The translations under genes were made by a program, and so were the position numbers. Positions 33,146 through 43,364 of a stretch of 64,000 bases of DNA are shown piece after piece. The DNA lies in contig JBBBDQ010000307.1 of assembly GCA_037127315.1 (NCBI GenBank), positions 2,689,986-2,753,985 of the forward strand, in the 5' to 3' direction. This stretch comes from Ascarosepion bandense. Lineage: Eukaryota; Mollusca; Cephalopoda; Sepiida; Sepiidae. The notes under the pieces are model-generated. The model was not told the DNA's origin and made no database searches. It worked only from the letters and a program-made list of their open reading frames with translations. How positions within the stretch are numbered: position 1 is the stretch's first letter; each line of letters begins with the position of its first letter.

Positions 33146-34293
33146 ATGGAAAATAAAGGATTTATACACACAGCAACTCTTTCACTAACCCAAATTTAAG
33201 ATGTCAAACAACCTTTTCCTAAAAATACTGGGAATTGAAAGAAAATAATCTAAATCCACAGATAAAGAGGAAGCTGATAGGCAAAGTAAGGACCCCTAAC
33301 AGCTTAAGAGACAGATGTAATCTATGTTTAACTGAAAAAATTAAGATTTTGAAATTTCAATACCGGAAAGTACTTCTAAATAAACGAAGAGAAATCGTTA
33401 GTATGTGCAGTAACAGAAATAAATTTAAATTGCAATAATTAACTCTTTCTTCCATTTAGTCACAGTAATGTTTTTTAAAATTTAGCGAAGCAGTAACCCT
33501 TTCCCTCCTATTTACCCAATGGTCAAGCCACATCTCTACAACTACCATAAGAGAAATTACTACTAAGATTCCTTTAGCTTAACCCTATCAAAGCCAGCAT
33601 TCCCCCACCCCTTCCTTTCTTAGCCCCTGCCTTAAGCATTAGTTTTTCTCATTCTTTGATTAAACGGGGTTGATAATGCATGTCTTAAACTGACATGTTG
33701 AACATGGCTATTTTTCCTCTAAATTTGAACTGAATTTACAGATATATATATATATTTGTTATTTTGTGGATACCCATAATTAAATAGATGCCCTTTTGTT
33801 TGTTTGTTTTTTTTTTGTTTTTTTGTTAATAGGTATGAATTACCGTCTACCGTTCTGTGCGCCTGAGAAACTTAATGAAATATCTTAGTCTCTTCATATT
33901 TCGGTTTCTTCAAACCCTTCTATCTATCGTTATTCTTTGTTCTCTAGACCGCACAGGACACTTCAAATACAATTCAATTTGCTTGAAAACAAAAGGCATC
34001 TACTCAAGGATGGGTTATGACAAAATAACTTCTAGGGTAAAGGAAATAACTTTAGATAAAAGAATCGATTGATTTATTAGAAATGTATGTAAAGGCGTTC
34101 TAGTCATCTGAAAATCGAGAGAGCGTGAAATTCCTGCTGTGCCTTGTTGACGTTGTGAAACTCCTCTTCTGTCTCGATTGTCGAGGCTTTGAGCACTTTA
34201 AGTTATTTTATAGATGGATTTTTTAGATTTTAATCTTTTTTCTTTCTTTCTTTTACTTGTCCTTGTTAGAGATTTTCTTGTTGAATATATATA

Positions 34294-34696
34294 CACTACC
34301 GGCCATAAATATTAGGCAACCCCAGTGTTTTAAAAGAAATGATATATTTCATACTATTTTTTAGTATTTATTGCCAAATGAATTATTGTAAATGAAAATA
34401 GAATTGTCTTTTGTTAATACTGCACAATAACATGTGCATCAAATGAATTTATAAATATTTAATAATTATCTATATTGCAGTTTCATCAATGAAAGAATGA
34501 AGAAAATTTAGAGTGATTCGGACAAGTTCATCTTTGCTTCCTTGCCTTGTAAAATTTTGCAAAGTAATAATAACAAAAGAACCATTCTATTTTCATTTAG
34601 AATTATCCACTTGGCAATAAATACTAAAGATAATATGAAATACATCATTTCTTAAAAAAAAAAACTGGGGTGGCTTAATAATTATGGCTGGTAATA
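34294..34696. mobile_element. Tc1/mariner-like MITE with long inverted repeats
   Basis: The left end CACTACCGGCCATAAATATT and right end AATTATGGCTGGTAATA are inverted, and the pairing extends about 120 bp inward. Landmarks are AGTATTTATTGCCAA versus TTGGCAATAAATACT and GAAAATAGAATTG versus CATTCTATTTTC. TA stands at both outer flanks. At about 403 bp with no coding interior it is a non-autonomous element. Confidence 0.82.
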
Positions 34697-34709
34697 TATA
34701 TATATATAT

Positions 34710-35472
34710 ATATATTAGAAACAGTCTGTTTCATACTCATATTAGATCTTTGGGCCATGTCCTGAAGATTTAGCTCAAGTACGAAGCAGACTGTCGCCAC
34801 TCAGTATCGACCCTAGTGTTTTCTTTTATATATGCTATATCCCTGACATTGGGCAGTTTTATCCATACATAGCAAAACATAAGACTATATTTTTTTATCA
34901 TATATACATGTGTGTGTGGTCACCAAATTACTAATTCTGTTTATATTGCATGGATTGTTTTTCATTATTAAGATTATTTACAGCAAGAATTTTTCCATTT
35001 TAAAATCATAAACCAATTTGGCAAAGATATTCATTATTGCTCTGATTGTATTTACAGAATTATATTTTAAGAGTTTCATATTATCTGCACTGGTTTACCA
35101 ATGCCAGTAAAAAAGACAATATTGTGTTCATTATAGTTTTCTCATGTGATACTTTAAATACATGTTCTAATTATTATATTAATACGCAGTAATATAGAGG
35201 TATCAGTTTATTACTTACTAAAAACAGAAAACTAATCCCAGTCTAGGTCGACTGGTTTTTTTATATTAATTCTAAATCACCCATTCCGTCACAAGTGAAG
35301 GACTATTTCCAGTCCTTGCTATTAAGTTTTTAGGTGTGACTTGTTAAATACGATGTTCATATACAGATTGCTACAGAAATATCTCCCACATAATAGTAAA
35401 ATCTAGATGAAGTCACCATTACGCGGGCTATATTTCTATTACACCATAATTAAACAATTCTTCTACAGAAAT
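34710..35472. other. Non-coding sequence, nothing recognised
   Basis: AT-rich with no supported feature. Confidence 0.5.
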
Positions 35473-35790
35473 CAGTGGTAAATTTTTCCTTTTCTAAATT
35501 ACGAGAGCTGGTTGATAAGGTATCCCTATCCTACTTCACATACTTTTACACCTCCTGTTGTCTCTCTATCCCTTCCCCCTCACTATTTGTCTCTCCCCTC
35601 CCCCTCCCTATTTGTCTTTTTATTCCCTATCTCTATTTGTCTCCCCTCCCCTCTCAACTTGTCTCTCTCCTCCCTTCTCTATTTTCTCTCCTCTCATTTC
35701 TCTGTCTCTCCCCTCCCCCTCTATGTGTTTCTTCCCTCCCCCTCTCTGTTTATCTCTTCCCTCTCTCTATTTGTCTCTTCTCTCCCCCTA
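35473..35790. repeat. Duplicated leader plus polypyrimidine tract, copy 1
   Basis: TGGTAAATTTTTCCTTTTCT, ACGAGAGCTGGTTGATAAGG and ATCCCTATCCTACTTCACAT are shared almost exactly with 42301-42400. Both are followed by a C/T-only tract (CTCCCCTCCCCCTCTATTTG style). The Ser/Leu/Pro frames are artefacts. Confidence 0.92.
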
Positions 35791-36144
35791 GAAATCTAGA
35801 CGGAACAGACTAAAAAACAAACACTTTAGTAAGGTAAGAGGAAATACATTCTTAGATAAGTGGTTGATAAGTAAAAATAGGTAAAATGTTATCAGTTTCA
35901 GACAAGTGTTGGTTGGCATTGCTGTCGGTAGCCTAATCGATAATGTGCTGTCCCAGTCACACAGAATTCCAAAGATAGGAGAATTCACATCTTCAGAGAA
36001 GGTAATTCTTTATTTCCTATTTATAGCGCTTACCTAATGGTCGTAGAATATAAAAACGACCTAAACATAACAAATATAAATTGAAATAAAACTAGTGAAA
36101 AAAACTTTTCTAAGAAATTAAAACAACTTACGATTAAAAGGGAT

Positions 36145-36185
36145 TTTCTTCTATGTGTCGTGTCCATGCAGAACGTAGACGATCA
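36145..36185 (-). pseudogene. LINE-A 3' terminal scrap, reversed
   Basis: TTCTATGTGTCGTGTCCATG and GAACGTAGACGATCATGGCT match the last 45 bases of LINE-A in reverse, abutting a LINE-B copy. From 35791 to 36144 nothing is recognised. Confidence 0.55.
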
Positions 36186-36727
36186 TGGCTCTCCATCTGG
36201 CGGCTCGACTGCAGCCACTTCCCCACCGTCGAAATGTGGCCTCCCTTTGTCTGTTCTATAAATACTTTCATGGCTTCTGCTCCAACGAACTTAAGTCACT
36301 GGTGCCTTCTCAACAGGTGTTTACTCGTGCAATCAGACTGGCAACTGGGTTCCACCCATTCACAGTCAGGTTAGCCAAATGCAGACGACAATTCTACTCC
36401 TGCAGCTTCTTCTCTCGCACTTCCCGCCTGTGGAACTCGCTCCCATATTCTTGCTTTCCTGACGGCTACAACTTTCAGAAATTTAAATGCAAAGTCAATA
36501 TTCATCTACTAACCACGGGACACTAGCTCTCTTCCCACTCCCGTATTACCTTCCCTTTCTCTCCACCTATGTATCTGTCATCGCACCTGCATTCTCAGCT
36601 TTCTATTGCTCCTTTCTAATTAGTTTGTACTCCTCACTCTTTTCTAATTAATCTTTTTACAGTTATGTAGCCCCCCGCTCATCAGTGGCATTTCTGCCTT
36701 GCTCGGAGTGAAATGATTAAAAAAAGA
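36186..36727 (+). pseudogene. LINE-B C-terminal part and 3' end
   Basis: A frame open for 113 codons (36185-36523) encodes RRNVASLCLFYKYFHGF, ELKSLVPSQQVF, FHPFTVRLAKCRRQFYS, FFSRTSRLWNSLP and FKCKVNIHLL. The 3' end is GAGTGAAATGATTAAAAAAAG. The reverse-transcriptase core is absent (5'-truncated). It is one of the better preserved tails. Confidence 0.85.
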
Positions 36728-37109
36728 GTTTCCAATTTTCTGTAGTTCTTAATGATATTTTTTTTTTGTTATCTCTCCTGGACCCTTTTCAGCCATCCAT
36801 TTACTTAGCTAAGTGGTTCATGCTTTATAATTCTTGCCTTCAAACTGACTCATGAGTTTCGTATTTTCCAAGCCATTTTCTAACTATGCGCTCTATAAGC
36901 TTCTGATGTAAAGTTTCTGGTGCAAGATTATAAAATATTAATTTTTGCATTTTATTTTTCCAAGTATTTTCAGTCTCTTTGGCCATTTATAAAATGCTTT
37001 CATTTAAGATGTCTTTGCTATCCTCACCTGCCTTGAAATAGCAGATCTTAGCGTTCAATTTTTAATTTTAGTTCAACTGAATTCAGACAACTTACAACTT
37101 TCAAGACAT

Positions 37110-37745
37110 TGGCGATCATGGCTCTCTACCATATTCTGTCCTTTGAAACTCTGAATGAACTATTGCTATCTCACCTAAAACCTTTTTCAACCACTGTTAT
37201 GTCTCATAAAAACTTAGTTCACCATTGTTATCTCTCCAAAAGCCATTTTCAACTGTCGTTATCTCTTCTAAATCCTTGGCTCACTGTTGTTATCTTTCCT
37301 AAAATCTTGGTTCCTCGTTGTTATCTCTCCTAAAGCCTTGCTTCACCATTGTTATCGCTCTTAAAACCTTGGTTCACTGTTGTTATTTTTCCTAAAACCA
37401 TGGTTCACTGTTATTTCTCCTAAAATCTGGGTTCACCTTTGTTATTGCTCTTAAAACCTTGGTTCACCGCTGTTATTTCTCCTAAAACCTTGGTTCACCG
37501 CTGTTATTTCTCCTAAAACATTTGTTCACCATTGTTATTTCTCCTAAAACATTTGTTCACCATTGTTATTTCTCCTAAAACATTTGTTCACCATTGTTAT
37601 TTCTCCTAAAACATTTGTTCACCATTGTTATTTCTCCTAAAACATTTGTTCACCATTGTTATTTCTCCTAAAACCTTGGTTTACCATTTTAATCTTTCCT
37701 AAACCCTTATTTCACCATTACTATCTCTTTTAAAACCTTGCTCCA
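37110..37745. repeat. 31-bp minisatellite, about 19 copies
   Basis: Units of GTTCACCATTGTTATTTCTC plus CTAAAACATTT. The centre (37505-37665) is nearly perfect and the edges vary (CTTGG instead of ATTTG, GCTCTT instead of TTCTCC). The gradient suggests growth from the middle. 36728-37109 shows nothing recognised. Confidence 0.93.
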
Positions 37746-37844
37746 CCATTAATTTACTTAGTAGGTTCTGCGTCGTTCACTTCTGTCTCTCTTGCCTTCA
37801 GTCTGTGCTGTTAGCATCATATTTCCCTAATATTTTTTCCTTAT

Positions 37845-38060
37845 TATATGACACGGAAATGTCAACTGTCTCCTCATAATATTAGGTAAAAGTGTTCTTT
37901 TTGTTGTCATTTTCTGTATAACTTCGGTTGCTCTCATGTTTAGTCTATGGTATGCCCAGCATCCTTCTGTTGAACCACATTGTTGTTGTTTCAAGTCTCC
38001 TTTTTATCTTTGAGAAGATTGACTAGCATTCACAGCCATATAAGAGGACTTATCTTACAT
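37845..38060 (-). pseudogene. LINE-A relic, reversed, very degraded
   Basis: Scattered matches to LINE-A in reverse: CCAGCATCCTTCTGTTGAACCAC and AGCATTCACAGCCATATAAG correspond to the FYRRMLR and YGCECW codons. Confidence 0.5.
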
Positions 38061-38336
38061 AAAATTTCAATACGCTTTTCTTTGTTTTTAACGAATAAAC
38101 AAGTATTATGTATGGTAAGATTTTAAAAAATAGTCAGGAATTAAAGATTAATATTTTAAACACGACATTCAGAATAGCTACTATTGCAAATGTAAAATCG
38201 ATTTTCCGGCACACATACTTCACTAAGTTGTACCGGATTATCGATATTGCCGGATAAGCATAAAATAACGTAATAGCAATTCAGTAATACACATATGATC
38301 GAATAATTATGCATCGCTAGTATTTCTGTAGAATTG

Positions 38337-38392
38337 TTTTTATGTACCATGTTCCTACAGAACGTGGGAGATCATGGTTCTCCACTATTTCC
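38337..38392 (-). pseudogene. LINE-A 3' terminal scrap, reversed
   Basis: TTTATGTACCATGTTCCTAC then GAGATCATGGTTCTCCA matches the last LINE-A bases in reverse. Confidence 0.5.
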
Positions 38393-38564
38393 TATATTGA
38401 ATAGTCATTTTACTATCTCATTCTCTCTGTTCTGACATCCATTTACACAAGTTTGTTATATAGATTAATCGTTGTTACCCTTTGACCTTCTTGCCTTTAA
38501 TTTGGTCTGTTTCTTTTTTTCTCCCCTAAATTTCAACTCTTTGTTTCTTATTCTTAACTTTCTT

Positions 38565-39215
38565 CTTTATGTGCCGTGTCCCTTCAGGACGTAGGTGATC
38601 GTGGCCTTCCACATCTTCCTGTCCATTGTCGCTCTTAATACCCCTTCTCCTGTTATTCCACTCAATACACGCTCAACCAGCCATCTGTTCAAGTTCATCA
38701 AGTATGTCAGCACGCGTTGCTTTCCCTTGTCTTTCTTCTCCCCTGTCACGTGAGCATCAGGTTTTCTAAGCCGTCTTTCCTCATTACATCTGCCAAAAAC
38801 ATCAGCTGTCTTTTCCTGATGTTAAGTATCAGTTTCCTTCTCGTGTCCCTCCTCTTCAAAGCCTCATCGTTGCTCACGTGTTTCGTCCATGGTATTCTCA
38901 GCATCCTTCTGTATAACCACATTTCGATTGCTTCATGTCTTTTCTTCAACTTTGATGAGACGGTCCAGCATTTTCTGCCATATTGAAAGAAAGACATCAC
39001 ATAACAATCCAGTACTTTCTTTGTTTCCAGCGAAATTTTCCTGATTCTCATTACTTTACTCAGCTTCTGGAATGTCTCATTGGCCATACCAATACGCCTA
39101 CAGATCTCCGTATTGCACTTTCCAACTTTTGTTAGAACACTACCCAGGTATTTACATTTTTTGCACATGTTTGGTTTTAGTATCCCTAACATGTAATTTG
39201 CATTTTGGGCCCCTT
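38565..39215 (-). pseudogene. LINE-A thumb and C-terminal region, reversed
   Basis: The minus strand has a 148-codon frame (39192-38746): CKYLGSVLTKVGKCNTEICR, FQKLSKVMRIRKISLETKK, LDCYVMSFFQYGRKCWT, EMWLYRRMLRIPWTKHVSND and KRQLMFLADVMRKDGLENLM. A second frame (38749-38567) ends YVLKGHGT. One frame change separates them. It is the best-preserved LINE-A tail on this strand. Confidence 0.88.
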
Positions 39216-39224
39216 TTTTTTACT

Positions 39225-39735
39225 GATTATCAAGTCCCGGGTATGACAATAAACTTCATTCAGCAGCAAGGCCTCTGATTGGGAGGTTGTGAGGTGTATC
39301 GAACCACCTCTTAATTGCTGTTGCTCCCAGGTTCACCCTGACCCTGGGTGAAAGCACATGTTAGGGTTCCAACTATGGACAAATAATTTCTTCCCGAACT
39401 GGAGTCAAAACACTATGAAAATATAAAAATAGGCTTTTATAGCAATATATACATCAAAATTTTGTAGAAAAATAGACATTTTTGAAGGAAAAATATTACC
39501 ATCAAAACATTTTTGAAGAAAAATATATTACTAGCAATACATTTTTGAATACAAAACTGAAAGACATCTTCAGTTTTCTAATATAAAAAGAAAATAAAAA
39601 AAATTTCGTCAAAATTTGACTAAATTAACTTTCTCACTATAACTGAACATTAAAAAAATATTTTAAAACATCACCTTTTTGGCATTAAATAACCCAATGT
39701 TGATATGACATTAAACAAAACTCAAACTGATTATC
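39225..39735 (-). repeat. LINE-A-associated dispersed repeat, reversed
   Basis: CAGCAGCAAGGCCTCTGATT, CCACCTCTTAATTGCTGTTG and TTGATATGACATTAAACAAA match 3055-3195 and 3605-3650 in the same order. An AT-rich stretch containing ATTTTTGAAGRAAAA lies between, as at 3200-3500. Confidence 0.7.
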
Positions 39736-39794
39736 ATGCATTCACTTTTCTTGTAGTTTATATGTAGTCATTTATTTCCTCTTTCTTTTCCTAC

Positions 39795-40272
39795 ACACCG
39801 GCGTGATGTTGCTTCCCTGTGCCTCTTCTACAAGTACTTTCATGGCTTCTGCTCCGATGAGCTTAGATCACTGGAGCCGCCTAAGCACGAATTTACACGA
39901 GATACTAGATTAGCAACTAGGTCCCACCCTTTTACAGTTAAACAAATAAGATGTAACTGTAAATTCTACTCCAACAGCTTCTTTTCTCGCGCTTCCCGCC
40001 TGTGGAACTCCCTTCCACAAGTCTGCTTTCCCGACAGTTACAATCTGCAGGTGTTTAAATGTAGGGTCAATAGACACCTCCTATCACACTAACTCCCAAC
40101 TATTCTCACAACACTCTCATCTACCCAACCCTCATTCTCGGTATCCTTACCCGCCTATCACCCACCCTCTGTCATTTCCTATATTTAATCAGCCTTTCTC
40201 CACTCTACGTAGCCCCCTGCACAGTAGTGGCAGTGACATGCCTTGCTCGGGGTGAAACGCTTATAAAAAAAA
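39795..40272 (+). mobile_element. LINE-B 3' end with poly-A tail
   Basis: Begins at GGCGTGATGTTGCTTCCCTG (the RRDVASLC codons) and ends GGGGTGAAACGCTTATAAAA with an A13 tail. At the nucleotide level it is very close to 26750-27232, for example CTTTCCCGACAGYTACAATC. So both copies are probably recent. It lies between minus-strand LINE-A segments. Confidence 0.88.
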
Positions 40273-40274
40273 AA

Positions 40275-40650
40275 AAAACATCTTGTAGGAAATCTCGTAG
40301 TGTCTTTTATCTATCTTCTATCAACATTGTATCATCTGCGTATCTTATATTGTTCCGCTTCCTGTCGCCAATGACAAATTCTGGTAGGACTTCTAGAGCT
40401 CTCAGAATTGTCTCTCTGTATAGATTGAATAGATCTGGCGAGAAGACAAATCCTTGTCTTACACCACTTTCTATTTTTGTGTATCTGCTGAACTAGTTTC
40501 CTTTCCGTATGCAGGGTGTTTTACTGCCAGTAGAGGTTATTGTTTACTGTAAGGTCTTTCTCGAATATGCCAAGGTTGCCAAGCGTCTCTATTAGGTCAT
40601 TGTGCCGTACTTTCAAATACGTGTCCTTATTGTGTGTATGTACCTTATGA
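40275..40650 (-). pseudogene. LINE-A reverse transcriptase core, reversed
   Basis: Read in reverse it gives, with frame changes, DLIETLGNLGIFEKDL, a LYWQ block, KNRKWCKTRICL (from GVRQG), and IRYNIR followed by the YADD-region codons near 40335. It stands just upstream, on the minus strand, of LINE-B. Together with 38565-39215 it may be one LINE-A copy interrupted by LINE-B. Confidence 0.7.
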
Positions 40651-40659
40651 ACTTGATGT

Positions 40660-42290
40660 TAGCTCGTGTTTTCTGTCCAGCGACTGTTAAATACATTTAT
40701 TGAGATGTTTCATGCAGCGTAAACAGTTTCTCGTCCGGTGAATTAGTCCGGCAATCGCTCGTAATCTTGTCCAAATTAAAAGAGGTCGATGTGTATCAAT
40801 TCCTGGACAATGGTTTGCATTTTTTGTATTTTATCTACAACAACTGATACTAAGTGTAAGCAATCAATAAACATTAATTAAAATCTTGTCATTATCTAAT
40901 TAATATTTAAAAGAAAGTTTAACAACTTCCTAGTCGATTTAATAGCTTTTATTTAATTTTATTCATTTAGTTCAAATGAAGTTAATTTTCTATGCCAAAT
41001 GTTAATTATCAAATTCGATTTTTTAACAGGAAAAAATTCTGATTAAAAAGTGAAACGTTGTATATAATCAAATTCTGCTGTCAGTAATCTTTTAAATGTA
41101 TATATTTGTTAAAGTTATGTCTATATTATTTTTAAATATATATGCATTTTTAATCTTTGAAATCATTTTCGTACAGAACGTTTCTCGAGGCTAACATTGT
41201 AAATCTTATATTTTAAATGCTAATTTGTCGATTAATACGCATGCGTGGTTTATGGATATAATACAACAATCAAAACAACCTTGAGAAACTTTCTATATCA
41301 AGTATTATTGTCATGTTTTGTTTATAACTAACATTTGTTTTGCTTGCTATGTTCATAAATTCTTGTACAACTGTTTGATGTCAAAGATTTCGATAAATGA
41401 AAGAAAAATTAAAACCTTAGTGATATAAACCAAAATATATAGTTTTTATACTATTAAAGTTTTTTCAAAATCTATAATTTTATACAAAATTTCACTCCGT
41501 GCAAGACTCAAGAGGCACTTACAGTCAAAATTGTAATGGTGAATGAGATGTGAGAAAATGGTAAGAATTGGAGATTCTAACGACTGACTCATGAATTGAA
41601 AAAGTTAAGATTGTAGTGTTCAGTGAAGCTATATCGATATGCTTGCGAATTTGCACCTGTGTAAAAGATGCTTCAAGGCAGAATATAAGTACACCTCCCA
41701 CCCGACAAGACCGCCTAAACGATTTTGAACTCTATCAAGACTAGAGAATAAGAGACTGATTCGTTTCAGCCCAGATACGAGATTAATACTTCATTTTTTT
41801 AACTAATAGAAGTAAAGCATAGCGGAAAAAGCCATGTACTTTCTGGAGCGATAGAATGAGCCGAAACAGAACCAATCCAGATATGGTAGCAATACTCCAT
41901 TTTTGGTCTAATCTGTCTTTTGTAAATATAACGCATGACAGAAAGACTTTGATACTTCGTATAGCCATAGACTTAACTGACTATATGGTTCTCGATAAAC
42001 TGGGAAAATAAGCCTTTATGATATTAGCGCCCCGGAGTTCAAAAATATAGTAAATAATTATTTAATTAAAATGATCATAAGTACTCTACACCAGACGTTA
42101 GCAACCTTTTGCGAACTATGTACCAAAAATAATTTAGTGTGACAACAGAATACGTATTTTTATAGAAGTTAAGATCAATATACCTTTCTACAATATATTT
42201 TATATAGTAATATACACAATAATATGCAAACCATATTATTAGAAATAAACTTTTTTCTTGTAGTTTTTATTATTAATGAGAGCCTTACTC
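40660..42290. other. Non-coding sequence, nothing recognised
   Basis: A 1.6-kb AT-rich stretch unusually free of the repeats seen elsewhere. No splice-bounded conserved frame could be supported. Confidence 0.5.
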
Positions 42291-42300
42291 TTGTATGATA

Positions 42301-42625
42301 TTGGTAAATTTTTCCTTTTCTAAATTACGAGAGCTGGTTGATAAGGTATCCCTATCCTACTTCACATACTTTTCCACCTCCTGTTGTCTCTCTATCCCTT
42401 CCCCCTCACTATTTGTCTCTCCCCTCCCCCTCTCTATTTGTCTTTTTATTCTCTATCTCTATTTGTCTCTCCTCCCCTCTCAACTTGTCTCTCTCTATTT
42501 TATCTCCTATCATTTCTCTGTCTCTCCCCTCCCCCTCTATGTGTTTCTTCCCTCCCCCTCTCTGTTTGTCTCTTCCCTCTCTCTATTTGTCTCTTCCCTC
42601 CCCCCCCTCTCTATTTGCCTCTCCC
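42301..42625. repeat. Duplicated leader plus polypyrimidine tract, copy 2
   Basis: Shares its first 110 bases and the pyrimidine tract with 35473-35790. Here the tract grows on into the array at 42630. Confidence 0.92.
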
Positions 42626-42629
42626 CTTT

Positions 42630-43190
42630 ATAGTTGTCTCCTTTCGTTTTGTCCCTTTCCCCTCTTTTACTTTTCCCTCCTTTCCTTTTCCCCTCCTTTC
42701 GATTCGTCCCCCTTTTTTCCTGTTTTCATTTCGTCCCTTGTCCCTTCCCTTCCTTTCGTTTTCCCCTCCTTTCGATTTGTCCCTTTTCCTCCTCTTCGAT
42801 TCGTTCCCTTTTCTCCCCTTTTCGATTTGTCCCTTTTCCCCCTACTTTCGGTTTATCCCCTTTTTTCCTCTTTTCAATTCGTCCCTTGTACCCTCTTTTC
42901 GTTTCGTCTCTTTTCCTTTTCCCCTGCTGTCGATTCGTCCCCCTTTTTCCTCCTTTCGTTTTGTCCCTTTCCCCTCCTTTCGATTCGTCCCCCTTTTTCC
43001 TCCTTTCGTTTTGTCCCTTTCCCCTCCTTTCGATTCGTCCCCCTTTTTCCTCCTTTCGTTATGTCCCTTTCCCCTCCTTTCGATTCGTCCCCCTTTTTCC
43101 TCTTTTTGATTCGTCTACTTTTCTCCTCTTTTCTATTTGTCTCCTTTACCCGCCTTTCTATTTGGCTTTTTTCCCTCTTTTTTTTCTTTT
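42630..43190. repeat. 50-bp polypyrimidine minisatellite
   Basis: At 42950-43110 the unit is 50 bp: CCTTTCGATTCGTCCCCCTT, TTTCCTCCTTTCGTTTTGTC, CCTTTCCCCT. Earlier units are diverged and lengths vary. Only the CG and TTTGTC positions break the pyrimidine tract. The long Phe/Ser/Pro frames are artefacts. Confidence 0.9.
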
Positions 43191-43364
43191 TATTTTTTGA
43201 GGGGGAGGGTGCTCTCTTCTCCGTACTGCTTTTATTTGTACCCACTTCCGACTCACTTTCAAACCTTTGTCTTTCGCCTTTCGCTCCCGTTTCTTGTCTC
43301 AGTGTTACAATTTTCTCTATACAAGGTATTAACTCTATCTTTGCGCAAGGATATAATCACACTG

